Assembly: GCA_946479505.1 (NCBI GenBank)
Contig: CAMLGC010000061.1
Span: forward strand, 1 to 15,886
Source: an uncultured Sphingomonadaceae bacterium
GTDB lineage: Bacteria; Pseudomonadota; Alphaproteobacteria; Sphingomonadales; Sphingomonadaceae
DNA length: 15,886 nt
Direction of reading: 5' to 3'
The position numbers were made by a program, and so were the translations under genes. Of this stretch, positions 7,134 to 14,299 are shown piece after piece. Positions within the stretch are counted from its first letter, which is position 1; each line of letters opens with the position of its first letter. The notes beneath the pieces were generated by a model. That model did no database searches. It was not told the origin of the DNA and saw only the letters and a program-made list of their open reading frames with translations.

Positions 7134-9233
7134 ATGCCGATCCGTCCGCTTCTTGTCGCAACTGCCGCACTCGCGTCGATTCCCGCAGCGCATGCGCAGA
7201 CCGCGCCGGACGACCGCGACGCCCCCGTCCCGCCCGACATTATCGTCACCGCGCCACTCCCGCAGAGCGAAGCCGATGTGCTCTCGGGCACCTCGGTCGT
7301 CAGCGGGGCCGAGCTCACACGCTCGATCAAGCCGACGATCGGCGAGACGCTGGCGCATCAGCCCGGCGTCACCGCCAGCTCGTTCGGGCCCAATGCCTCG
7401 CGTCCGATTCTGCGCGGGTTCCAGGGAGATCGCGTGCGCGTGCTCACCGACGGGATCGGCGCGATCGACGTGTCGAACACCTCGGCCGACCATGCGACGA
7501 TCATCAACCCGCTGCTCGCCGAGCGGGTCGAGGTGCTGCGCGGGCCATCGGCGTTGCTGTTCGGCTCGTCGGCGGTGGGCGGGGTGGTCAATGTCGTCGA
7601 CACGCGCATTCCGCGCTCGGTGCCGAGCGACGGCGCGCGTCTGAAGGGCATCGCCACCTATGGCTCGGCCGCCGACGAGCGCTCGGTCGCCGGCGCGGGC
7701 GATGTCGGGGTCGGCGAGCACCTCGTGCTCCACGCCGACGGCTCGTATTTGAAGACCGGCGACCTCCACATCGGCGGCCATGCGCTCTCGCCCGAGGCGC
7801 GCGCCCGGGCGCTCGCATCCGGGTCGGCCGACATCGCCGCAAGCGCAGCGATCGAGGGCACGCTCCCCAATTCGGCGGCCGAGACGTGGACGACGGGGCT
7901 CGGCGCCGCCTGGATCACCGATGGCGGCGACCTCGGCCTCTCATACAGCCACTATGACAGCCTCTACGGGATTCCGATCCGCTACGCGCTTGCGCCCGGC
8001 GAGGAGCAGGAAGCGCCGCGGCTCGACGTCGTCCAGAACCGACTCGATCTGCGGGCCGAGATCGATGCCGGCGGCGCGCTGCTCGACAAGATCCGCCTGC
8101 GCGCCGCGACTGCGCATTATCGCCACTACGAGCTGGAGGAAGACGGCGCGATCGGCACCGCTTTCTACAATGACGGCATCGAGGCGCGGCTCGAGCTCGC
8201 CCAGGCCAAGCATGGCGGCTGGCAGGGAGCGAGCGGCGTCCAGTATTTCGCGCGCGATTTCGATGTCGAGGGCGAGGAGGCGTTCCTGCCCCGCAACGCG
8301 ACCGAGCAGCTCGGGCTGTTCACGCTCCAGCAGCTCGAAGCAGGGCCGATCAAGGCCGAAGCGGGCCTGCGATACGAGACGAGCGCGGTCGATTCGAAGG
8401 TCGCGGCGGGCGATGCCCGCTTCCCCTCCGCAGAGCGCCGTTTCGATGCGCTGTCGGGCTCGGTCGGCGCGTCGTACGGCGTGACCGACGACTGGCGGAT
8501 CGGCCTCAACGCCTCGCGCACCGAGCGCAGCCCGACCGCCGAGGAGCTGTTCGCCAACGGTCCGCACGCGGGGACCGCCGCCTATGTGCTCGGCAATCCC
8601 GACTTCACCACCGAAAAGAGCCGGGGGCTCGAAGCGACGCTGCACGGCCACGGCGACGGCTACAGCCTAGACGTCTCGGCCTATACGACCTGGTTCGCGG
8701 ACTATATCTACGACGCGCAGGTGGCGCAGGGCGTGTGCGAGGCGGCGGCAGCGCCGTCGGGCCGCGAGGTCGACCTGCCGTGCTTCCAGACGCGCCAGGC
8801 GGACGCGCGTTATGCCGGGTTCGAGATCGACGGCTCGGCGATGCTCGCCCGGATCGGCGGGGTGACGATCAACGCCGACGCCCTCGCCGATTACGTCCGC
8901 GCGACGATCCTGGACGAGCGCCCCGCGCCGCGAATCCCGCCGCTGCGCCTGCTCGGCGGGATCGAGGCGCAGGGGGACGTTGTCGATGGCCGAGTCGAGG
9001 TCGAGCACGTCTTCGACCAGCGCCGCACCGCCGCTTTCGAGACGCCGACACCGGGCTACACGATGGTCAATGCCTCGCTGTCGCTGACGCCGTTCGCGGG
9101 CAACACGACCGCGCTGGTGCTCAGCGCGAACAACCTGTTCGACATAGATGCGCGGCGCGCGTCGAGTTTCCTCAAGGATTTCGCGCCGCTCGCCGGCCGC
9201 GACGTGCGCGCGACGCTGAGGTTCAGCATCTAG
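7134..9233 (+). CDS. TonB-dependent outer-membrane receptor, ZnuD-like
   Basis: A 699-residue TonB-dependent receptor that would import a bound metal or metal complex across the outer membrane. The signal peptide ends AAHAQ (cleavage near 21/22), a TonB-box-like DIIVTA is at 35-40, and the plug follows (about 45-160) with PILRGFQGDRVRVLTDGI, NPLLAERVEVLRGPSALLFG and AVGGVVNVVDTRIP. The beta-barrel region has YSHYDSLYGIPIRY and RSPTAEELFANGPHAGT, which resemble zinc receptor ZnuD. A cysteine pair (VCEAAAAPS...LPCFQ) in a probable extracellular loop could form a disulfide. Several exposed-type His residues are scattered, but there is no long His-rich loop. The start at 7134 has GGGAG at 7122-7126. 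The Zur-like box upstream supports zinc. The substrate remains inferred; other metals or siderophores are possible. Confidence 0.87.
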   Translation: MPIRPLLVATAALASIPAAHAQTAPDDRDAPVPPDIIVTAPLPQSEADVLSGTSVVSGAELTRSIKPTIGETLAHQPGVTASSFGPNASRPILRGFQGDRVRVLTDGIGAIDVSNTSADHATIINPLLAERVEVLRGPSALLFGSSAVGGVVNVVDTRIPRSVPSDGARLKGIATYGSAADERSVAGAGDVGVGEHLVLHADGSYLKTGDLHIGGHALSPEARARALASGSADIAASAAIEGTLPNSAAETWTTGLGAAWITDGGDLGLSYSHYDSLYGIPIRYALAPGEEQEAPRLDVVQNRLDLRAEIDAGGALLDKIRLRAATAHYRHYELEEDGAIGTAFYNDGIEARLELAQAKHGGWQGASGVQYFARDFDVEGEEAFLPRNATEQLGLFTLQQLEAGPIKAEAGLRYETSAVDSKVAAGDARFPSAERRFDALSGSVGASYGVTDDWRIGLNASRTERSPTAEELFANGPHAGTAAYVLGNPDFTTEKSRGLEATLHGHGDGYSLDVSAYTTWFADYIYDAQVAQGVCEAAAAPSGREVDLPCFQTRQADARYAGFEIDGSAMLARIGGVTINADALADYVRATILDERPAPRIPPLRLLGGIEAQGDVVDGRVEVEHVFDQRRTAAFETPTPGYTMVNASLSLTPFAGNTTALVLSANNLFDIDARRASSFLKDFAPLAGRDVRATLRFSI

Positions 9234-10228
9234 GAGCGGCGTTCCGCCAGCGTGCGTTCCCAGGCGAGCGCGTCGGCGACGATACGGTCGAGATCGTCGT
9301 ATCTGGGCCGCCACTTCAGCGTCTCGAGGATGCGGGCGTTGTCCGAGACGAGCGCGTCGGGATCGCCCGCGCGCCGCCCCTCCAGCCGCCGCTCGATCGT
9401 GCGGTTGGTGACGCGATCGACCGCGTCGAGCACCTCGATCACCGAATAGCCGCGGCCATAGCCCGCGTTCATCGTCAGGTTGCGTCGGGGCTCGGCGATC
9501 AGCGCGTCGAGCGCGTCGACATGCGCGGCGGCGAGATCGCTGACATGGATATAGTCGCGCACCCCGGTGCCATCGGGCGTGTCGAAATCGGTGCCGAACA
9601 CCGAGACGGCGTCGCGCTTGCCGCATGCCGCCTCGACCGCAACCTTGATGAGGTGCGTCGCGCCCGCGGTCGATTGGCCCGATCGGCCTTCGGGGTCCGC
9701 GCCAGCGACATTGAAATAGCGCAGCGCGCAGTAATTGATCGGATGCGCGGCGGCGACATCCGCGAGCATGATCTCGGTCATCAGCTTGGACATGCCATAG
9801 GGATTGATCGGCCGCGTCGGGGCGTCCTCCGCCACGGGCACCGTGTCGGGGATGCCGTAGGTGGCGGCGGTCGACGAAAAGAGGAAATGCTTCACCCCGC
9901 ACACGACCGCGCTCTCGATCAACGACCGGCTCGCGGCGGTGTTGTTGCGGTAGTATTTGAGCGGATCGGAAACCGATTCGGGCACCACCACCGATCCCGC
10001 GAAGTGCATTACCGCGGTGACGCCATAGTCGCGCATCGCGGTGCGCACCGCCTCGTCGTCGGCGACGTTCGCCTCGACCAGCACCGCGTCGGCGGGCACT
10101 GCCCAGGCGAAGCCGGTGACGAGATTGTCGACGACGACCACGTCCCATCCCGCATCGAGCAGCGCGAGCACCGCGTGGCTGCCGATATAGCCCGCGCCGC
10201 CCGTCACCATCACCGTCCCGTCGCGCAT
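9230..10228 (-). CDS. galE: UDP-glucose 4-epimerase
   Basis: An extended short-chain dehydrogenase that interconverts UDP-glucose and UDP-galactose, feeding polysaccharide and sphingan-type exopolymer synthesis (the latter is inference). Counting from the upstream ATG at 10234, visible motifs are the NAD loop TGGAGYIGSH (11-20), HFAGSVVVPESV (77-88), the SSTAATYG block with Thr122 at the catalytic Ser/Thr position, Y146 and K150 in PYGMSK, RYFNVAG, and GTGVRDYIHVSDLA. I prefer the second ATG (10226-10228, 332 residues): AAGG lies six bases before it but directly abuts the first ATG. The gene is complete, converges on the receptor gene with a shared CTAG at the stops, and diverges from msrA across about 60 bases. 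Confidence 0.95.
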   Translation of the reverse strand: MRDGTVMVTGGAGYIGSHAVLALLDAGWDVVVVDNLVTGFAWAVPADAVLVEANVADDEAVRTAMRDYGVTAVMHFAGSVVVPESVSDPLKYYRNNTAASRSLIESAVVCGVKHFLFSSTAATYGIPDTVPVAEDAPTRPINPYGMSKLMTEIMLADVAAAHPINYCALRYFNVAGADPEGRSGQSTAGATHLIKVAVEAACGKRDAVSVFGTDFDTPDGTGVRDYIHVSDLAAAHVDALDALIAEPRRNLTMNAGYGRGYSVIEVLDAVDRVTNRTIERRLEGRRAGDPDALVSDNARILETLKWRPRYDDLDRIVADALAWERTLAERRS

Positions 10229-10288
10229 CGCCATCCTTTCCGATCGTCCGATCCGTCCCTATCTGGGCAACAGACGAAGGAGCAAGGC

Positions 10289-10834
10289 ATGGCAAGCGAA
10301 ACGGCGATTCTGGCGGGCGGGTGCTTCTGGTGTACCGAGGCGGTGTTCAACGACGTGATCGGCGTGACCGGCGTCGAAAGCGGCTATATCGGCGGCACGA
10401 CGGCCGAACCCACCTACAAGCAGGTGTGCGGCGGCGACACCGGCCATGCCGAGGCGATCCGCATCACCTTCGATCCCGATGCTTTGCGCTATGCCGACCT
10501 GCTCGACATCTTCTTCGCGACGCACGATCCGACGCAATTGAACCGCCAGGGCAACGATCTCGGCACGCAATACCGCTCGGCGATCTTCCCGCAGAACCCG
10601 ATGCAGCAGCACGCCGCACTCGCCGCGATCGAGCGCAACCAGCCCAACTGGCCGCAGCCGATCGTCACCACCATCGAAGAGGCGACCGACTGGTGGCCGG
10701 CGGAGGACTATCACCAGGAATATTGGGCGGGCGAAGGCCAGCGGAACCCCTATTGCATCGCCTCGATCCCGCCCAAACTCCAGAAGCTCAGGAAGAGCTT
10801 CGCCGCGCGATCGAAAGGGATGGAGACAGCCTGA
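10289..10834 (+). CDS. msrA: peptide-methionine (S)-S-oxide reductase
   Basis: A 181-residue MsrA, which reduces methionine-S-sulfoxide in proteins and free methionine using thioredoxin. The catalytic motif GGCFWCTEA is at residues 10-18 with nucleophile C12. VCGGDTGHAEA (46-56), DPTQLNRQGNDLGTQYRS (80-97) and YHQEYW (141-146) are the family's other conserved blocks. C156 in NPYC is the likely resolving cysteine, and C47 and C15 are further candidates. No signal peptide is present, so the enzyme is cytoplasmic. The start at 10289 has an AAGGAG site (10277-10282) six bases upstream. The gene stands alone; downstream is a repeat-rich gap with no T-tailed hairpin directly after the stop. Confidence 0.96.
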   Translation: MASETAILAGGCFWCTEAVFNDVIGVTGVESGYIGGTTAEPTYKQVCGGDTGHAEAIRITFDPDALRYADLLDIFFATHDPTQLNRQGNDLGTQYRSAIFPQNPMQQHAALAAIERNQPNWPQPIVTTIEEATDWWPAEDYHQEYWAGEGQRNPYCIASIPPKLQKLRKSFAARSKGMETA

Positions 10835-10843
10835 TTTCTTCTT

Positions 10844-11094
10844 CCGTCATGCTGAACTCGTTTCAGCATCCAACCCGACACGAGCGGCATCGCCTGGGGC
10901 GCATTGGATCCTGAAACACGTTCGGAGGCATCCTGTTCGGATACGGCAACTCCCTGCTTGTGTCCCGCGAAGGCGGGGACCCAGTCTGGGCTCCCGCCTT
11001 CGCGGGAGCACAATGGCGGGAACGACGTATAGGCACATTCACCGTGGAATTGCGTATCCGAGGGGATAACCCTCAAACAAGTTCAGGGTGACGG
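10844..11094. repeat. composite nested inverted-repeat element between msrA and tsaC
   Basis: Outer arms CCGTCATGCTGAACTCG (10844-10860) and CAAGTTCAGGGTGACGG (11078-11094) are inverted copies matching at 14 of 17 positions. Inside are a second pair, TTTCAGCATCCAA (10861-10873) with TTGGATCCTGAAA (10904-10916), 12 of 13, and a looser third pair around GTTCGGATACGGCAACTCC (10930-10953) and GGAATTGCGTATCCGAGGG (11046-11067). At the centre is the REP-like palindrome described separately. ATGCTGAA-CTCGT-TTCAGCAT also makes a perfect 8-base-pair hairpin. The layout suggests one repeat invaded by others. The right arm contains the stop codon of the leftward gene at 11083. Confidence 0.75.
10959..11012. 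repeat. REP-like palindrome, copy 1
   Basis: Two near-complementary arms (10959-10984 and 10986-11012) around a single base. The core is CCCGCGAAGGCGGG on the left and CTCCCGCCTTCGCGGGAG on the right; about 24 of 27 positions pair. It shares its core with the copies at 11384-11449 and 13817-13890, so this is a dispersed family of REP/BIME type. No transposase of the REP-associated kind lies in the window. Confidence 0.85.
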
Positions 11095-12072
11095 CGGGGT
11101 GGCCGCTCGCGCGAGCCGATCATTGATCGCGACACCGATTCCCTCCGCCGGCACCGGCGCCACCGCGATGGCGCGTTTGTCCGACGCGTCCGCCCTGTGG
11201 AGCGCATCGAACAACCGCGCCGCCGCCTCGACCAGATCGCCCGACGCGGAGAACGTATCGTCGCCGGGCACATCGCCGAAACCGATCAGCCATTCGTCGT
11301 CCGCGGCGGCGGTGGCGTTGAGCCGGAGCGGCTTGCGCGGCGCATAATGGCTTGCGAGCTGGCCTGGTGACGTCACCCTTTCGGTGCTCCCGCGAAGGCG
11401 GGACCCCAGTTCGACCGTTGCTTCTGGGCTCCCGCCTTCGCGGGAGCACTCGTCTTGTATCTCGCACTCGGTGATCGGCCCCGGCCGCAGAATTTCCCGC
11501 CCCATCACGATCGTCGATTCGATCCCCGCAATCGTCGGTCCGTCGTCGATCACCAGCCCGACTCGCCCGCCGAGGCTCGCGACGACATGTTCGGCACGCG
11601 TCGGGCTGATCGCGCCGCTCGCATTGGCCGAGGGCGCGGCGAGCGGCTTTCCCGTCGCCTCGAGGAGCGCGCGCATCGCGCGGTGCGCGGGAACGCGCAG
11701 CGCGATCGTCTCGAGCCCCGCCGTCACGATCGACGCGATCCCAGCTTCGGGCCGCAGCGGCACCACCAGCGTCAGCGGCCCCGGCCAGAACGCCTTCGCA
11801 AGCGCGCGCGCATCGGCGTCGAACACGCCGATCGTCTCGGCCGCCGCAAGGTCGGGGACGTGGACGATCAGCGGGTTGAAGCTCGGTCGCCCCTTGGCAG
11901 CATAGATGCGCGCCACAGCCTGCGGGTTGGTCGCATCGGCGGCGAGACCATAGACCGTCTCGGTGGGCACCGCGACCGGCTCGCCGCCTGCGATTGCGCG
12001 CTCCGCCTCGGCGATCGCCGCCGTGCCGTAGCGTAAGGTGCGCATCGCGTGAGGGGCGTTTGGAGCGGGCAT
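11083..12072 (-). CDS. tsaC: L-threonylcarbamoyladenylate synthase (Sua5-type) with an in-frame REP insertion
   Basis: A 329-residue two-domain enzyme that makes threonylcarbamoyl-AMP from threonine, bicarbonate and ATP for the t6A37 modification of ANN-decoding tRNAs. The YrdC domain (about 15-200) shows VAVPTETVYGLAADAT (33-48), AAKGRPSFNPLIVHV (58-72), FWPGPLTLVVP (95-105), PSANASGAISPT (147-158) and GIESTIV. The C-terminal Sua5 domain starts at SPGQLASHYAP (235-245). Residues about 208-230, between the domains, are encoded entirely by a REP-like palindrome and read CSREGGSPEATVELGSRLRG. The last residues (TPPSP) and the stop run into the downstream repeat. The start at 12072 has no clear ribosome site; ATG at 12045 (MRTLRYG) is an alternative. 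The gene is divergent from the acyl-CoA dehydrogenase gene, with a 47-base gap. The enzyme looks intact otherwise and is normally essential. Confidence 0.93.
   Translation of the reverse strand: MPAPNAPHAMRTLRYGTAAIAEAERAIAGGEPVAVPTETVYGLAADATNPQAVARIYAAKGRPSFNPLIVHVPDLAAAETIGVFDADARALAKAFWPGPLTLVVPLRPEAGIASIVTAGLETIALRVPAHRAMRALLEATGKPLAAPSANASGAISPTRAEHVVASLGGRVGLVIDDGPTIAGIESTIVMGREILRPGPITECEIQDECSREGGSPEATVELGSRLRGSTERVTSPGQLASHYAPRKPLRLNATAAADDEWLIGFGDVPGDDTFSASGDLVEAAARLFDALHRADASDKRAIAVAPVPAEGIGVAINDRLARAATPPSP
11384..11449. repeat. REP-like palindrome, copy 2, inside tsaC
   Basis: Arms 11384-11409 and 11424-11449 (26 bases each) are inverted copies with a single mismatch, separated by a 14-base loop. 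The left arm begins GTGCTCCCGCGAAGGCGGGA and the right arm ends CCGCCTTCGCGGGAGCAC. The whole 66 bases are open in the tsaC frame and add about 22 residues (66 is a multiple of three). Adjacent, GGTGACGTCACC (11366-11377) is a perfect 12-base palindrome. Confidence 0.92.
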
Positions 12073-12119
12073 TTGGGCGGGCTATAGCGCGGCCTGGCTC
12101 ACGACAAGAGAGGATGGCG

Positions 12120-13808
12120 ATGGCCTTCACCCCCGCGACCGCCGACCAGCGCTTCGTGCTCGACGCTATCGCCCGCGTCGCCGAGCTTTCGAATGCAGGT
12201 GCCGACCTGCTCGCCGCGGTGCTCGACGGCGTCGGCGAGTTTGCCGCGGGCGAATGGGCGCCGCTCAACCGAATCGGCGACACGCAAGGCGCGCGCTGGA
12301 CGCCCGAGGGTGTCAGGATGCCCGAAGGCTTCGCCGACGCGTACAAGGCATACGTCGCGGGCGGTTGGGGGACGATCGGCGTGCCCGAGCAACATGGCGG
12401 CCAGGGCCTGCCGTTTGCAGTGCAGACGGCGGTTCTCGAAACATTGGGCACCGCGAACATGAGCCTCGCGCTCGCGCCGACGCTGACGGTGGCCGCGATC
12501 GAGGCGCTGACGCACCACGGCAGCGCCGAGCAGCAGGCACGCTGGCTCCCGAAGCTCGCGACCGGCGAATGGACCGGCACGATGAACCTCACCGAGCCGC
12601 AGGCGGGCTCCGACGTCGGCGCGCTCAAGACCAGGGCGAGCCCGCGCGGCGACGGCACGTGGAGCATCGCCGGCACCAAGATCTTCATCTCGTTCGGCGA
12701 TCACGACATGGCGGACAACATCGTCCACCTCGTCCTCGCGCGCACCCCCGATGCGCCCGCCGGCACCCGCGGCATCTCGCTCTTCCTCGTCCCCAAATTT
12801 CGGCTCGATTCCGAAGGCAATCCGGCCGAGCCCAACGACATCCGCGTCGTCTCGATCGAGCACAAGATGGGCTTGCACGCCTCGCCGACCTGCGTGCTCT
12901 CGTTCGGCGATGAAGGCGATTGCGTCGGCGAGCTGATCGGCGAGGAATGCGGCGGAATGGCCGCGATGTTCACGATGATGAACAATGCGCGGCTCAATGT
13001 CGGGCTGCAAGGCGTCCAGGTGGCCGAGGCTGCGACGCAGCACGCGGCCGCCTATGCCCGCGAGCGCATCCAGGGGCGTCGCGAGGGGCATCCGGTGCCG
13101 ATCGCCGAGCATCCCGACGTGCGCCGGATGCTGATGCGGATGACGGCCGAGACGCAGGCGATCCGCGCGCTCGTCTATTACGCCGCCGGACAGGTCGACC
13201 GCGCGCGGGCGGGGGACCAGGCAGCGGCAAGGCGGCTCGAATTGCTCACCCCCCTCGCCAAGGCGCACGCGACCGACGTGGGCTGCGCGGTCGCGAGCCT
13301 TGGCGTGCAGGTGCATGGCGGGATGGGCTATATCGAGGAGACCGGCGCTGCGCAGTTCTTCCGCGATGCGCGGATCACCCCGATCTACGAGGGCACCAAC
13401 GGCATCCAGGCCGCCGACCTGGTCGGGCGCAAGCTTCCCATGGACGGCGGCACCGTGCTCGCAAGCCTGATCGCGGAGATGCGCAGCGAGGCGCAAGCCG
13501 CCCCGCTGCGCGCGCTGATCGACGCGTGCGAGGCCGCGGCGCAGCATCTGCTTTCAGTCGATGGCGACGACCGGCTCGCGGGCAGCACGCCGTTCCTGAC
13601 GATGCTCTCGGTCGCGGTGTGCGGCTGGCTGATGGAGAAATCGGGCCGCATCGCCGCCGAGGTGAGCGGCGACCCCGCTTTCCTCGCGATGAAGGCCGCG
13701 GCGTCGCGCTTCTACGTCGATCAGGTCGTCCCCGAAGCACTCGGGCTGAAAGCTGCCGCCACCGCAGCGGCGGAGGTGCTGTATTCGGTCTCTGCAGAGG
13801 CGTTCTGA
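12120..13808 (+). CDS. acyl-CoA dehydrogenase (long form with extra C-terminal domain)
   Basis: A 562-residue FAD-dependent acyl-CoA dehydrogenase that introduces the alpha-beta double bond of an acyl-CoA and passes electrons to ETF. Motifs include GTIGVPEQHGGQGLPFA (84-100), the FAD/substrate signature MNLTEPQAGSDVGALKT (155-171), GTKIFISFGDHD (195-206), VQVHGGMGYIEETGAAQFF (406-424 region) and PIYEGTNGIQAADLVGRKL (421-439), in which E424 is the likely catalytic base. About 120 further residues form the extra C-terminal domain of the FadE/DmdC-like bacterial subgroup, so 3-methylmercaptopropionyl-CoA or medium/long-chain acyl-CoA are candidate substrates. I start at 12120: AGAGAGG stands six bases before this ATG but directly abuts an alternative ATG at 12114. 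A REP-like palindrome follows the stop. Confidence 0.93.
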   Translation: MAFTPATADQRFVLDAIARVAELSNAGADLLAAVLDGVGEFAAGEWAPLNRIGDTQGARWTPEGVRMPEGFADAYKAYVAGGWGTIGVPEQHGGQGLPFAVQTAVLETLGTANMSLALAPTLTVAAIEALTHHGSAEQQARWLPKLATGEWTGTMNLTEPQAGSDVGALKTRASPRGDGTWSIAGTKIFISFGDHDMADNIVHLVLARTPDAPAGTRGISLFLVPKFRLDSEGNPAEPNDIRVVSIEHKMGLHASPTCVLSFGDEGDCVGELIGEECGGMAAMFTMMNNARLNVGLQGVQVAEAATQHAAAYARERIQGRREGHPVPIAEHPDVRRMLMRMTAETQAIRALVYYAAGQVDRARAGDQAAARRLELLTPLAKAHATDVGCAVASLGVQVHGGMGYIEETGAAQFFRDARITPIYEGTNGIQAADLVGRKLPMDGGTVLASLIAEMRSEAQAAPLRALIDACEAAAQHLLSVDGDDRLAGSTPFLTMLSVAVCGWLMEKSGRIAAEVSGDPAFLAMKAAASRFYVDQVVPEALGLKAAATAAAEVLYSVSAEAF

Positions 13809-13816
13809 ACCGTGTA

Positions 13817-13890
13817 TTCCCGCGAAGGCGGGAATCCAGGACCACGAACGTCAGCACCTGTAATTCTGGACTCCCGCCTTCGCGGGAGAA
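13817..13890. repeat. REP-like palindrome, copy 3
   Basis: Arms TTCCCGCGAAGGCGGGAATC (from 13817, arm to 13839) and CTGGACTCCCGCCTTCGCGG (from 13866, arm to 13890) are near-perfect inverted copies around a 26-base spacer. The core is identical to copies 1 and 2. It fills the gap between the convergent acyl-CoA dehydrogenase (stop 13808) and thioesterase (stop 13901) genes, where the hairpin could also act on transcript ends from both strands. Confidence 0.88.
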
Positions 13891-13900
13891 CAGGGGTGTG

Positions 13901-14299
13901 CTACCCCGCCCGCTCCACGAACGGCGCCGCCACCTCGCCCCGCACCCGCAGCAGCCGCCCCGTCGCGCGATCGAGCAGCGCCCAGGTCGTCACTGCTTCA
14001 ACCTTGACCGCGCCGTCGGCATCGACGAACCGCACGTGCCGATCGAAGCGCGCGCCGCGCGGCGGATCGGGCACCCAGGTCTCGCCGGTGACGCTCTCGC
14101 CCGCGCGAAGATTGCCGCGATAGTCGATCTCGTGCCGCGTCACGACCCAGATGTACGCCACCTGCTGCTCGGGCGGCGCGACCGCCTGCCAATGCGCGAC
14201 CGCGAGCTCCTGCACCCAGCGCACCCACACCGCATTATTGACATGGCCGAGCTCGTCGATGTCGTCGGCCGCCGCGATGAAGGTCCGGGTAAAGGTCAT
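13901..14299 (-). CDS. 4HBT-family acyl-CoA thioesterase (YbgC/FadM-like)
   Basis: A 132-residue hotdog-fold thioesterase, which hydrolyses acyl-CoA esters in the cytoplasm. The N-terminal block DDIDELGHVNNAVWVRWVQE contains the family's D(x)2GHVNN motif with D15 as likely catalytic aspartate, and the TRHEIDYRGNLRAGESVTGET segment follows with the usual 4HBT spacing. Full family length is present. The start ATG overlaps the crtB stop as ATGA, with GAGG a few bases upstream in crtB, so it is the third gene of a coupled operon. The substrate is unknown; association with a carotenoid gene may be incidental. It ends 11 bases from a REP-like palindrome. Confidence 0.87.
   Translation of the reverse strand: MTFTRTFIAAADDIDELGHVNNAVWVRWVQELAVAHWQAVAPPEQQVAYIWVVTRHEIDYRGNLRAGESVTGETWVPDPPRGARFDRHVRFVDADGAVKVEAVTTWALLDRATGRLLRVRGEVAAPFVERAG

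Noticed and set aside
8667..10295. 542-codon minus-strand open frame over galE and the receptor end
   Set aside because: Wrong frame of galE; the galE frame holds every epimerase motif.
11120..12688. 522-codon minus-strand open frame across tsaC and the acyl-CoA dehydrogenase start
   Set aside because: It spans two well-supported genes in other frames and its composition is a frame artefact.
10844..13890. Repeated palindromes as a CRISPR array
   Set aside because: Only three copies, unevenly spaced with genes between them, no regular spacers and no cas genes.
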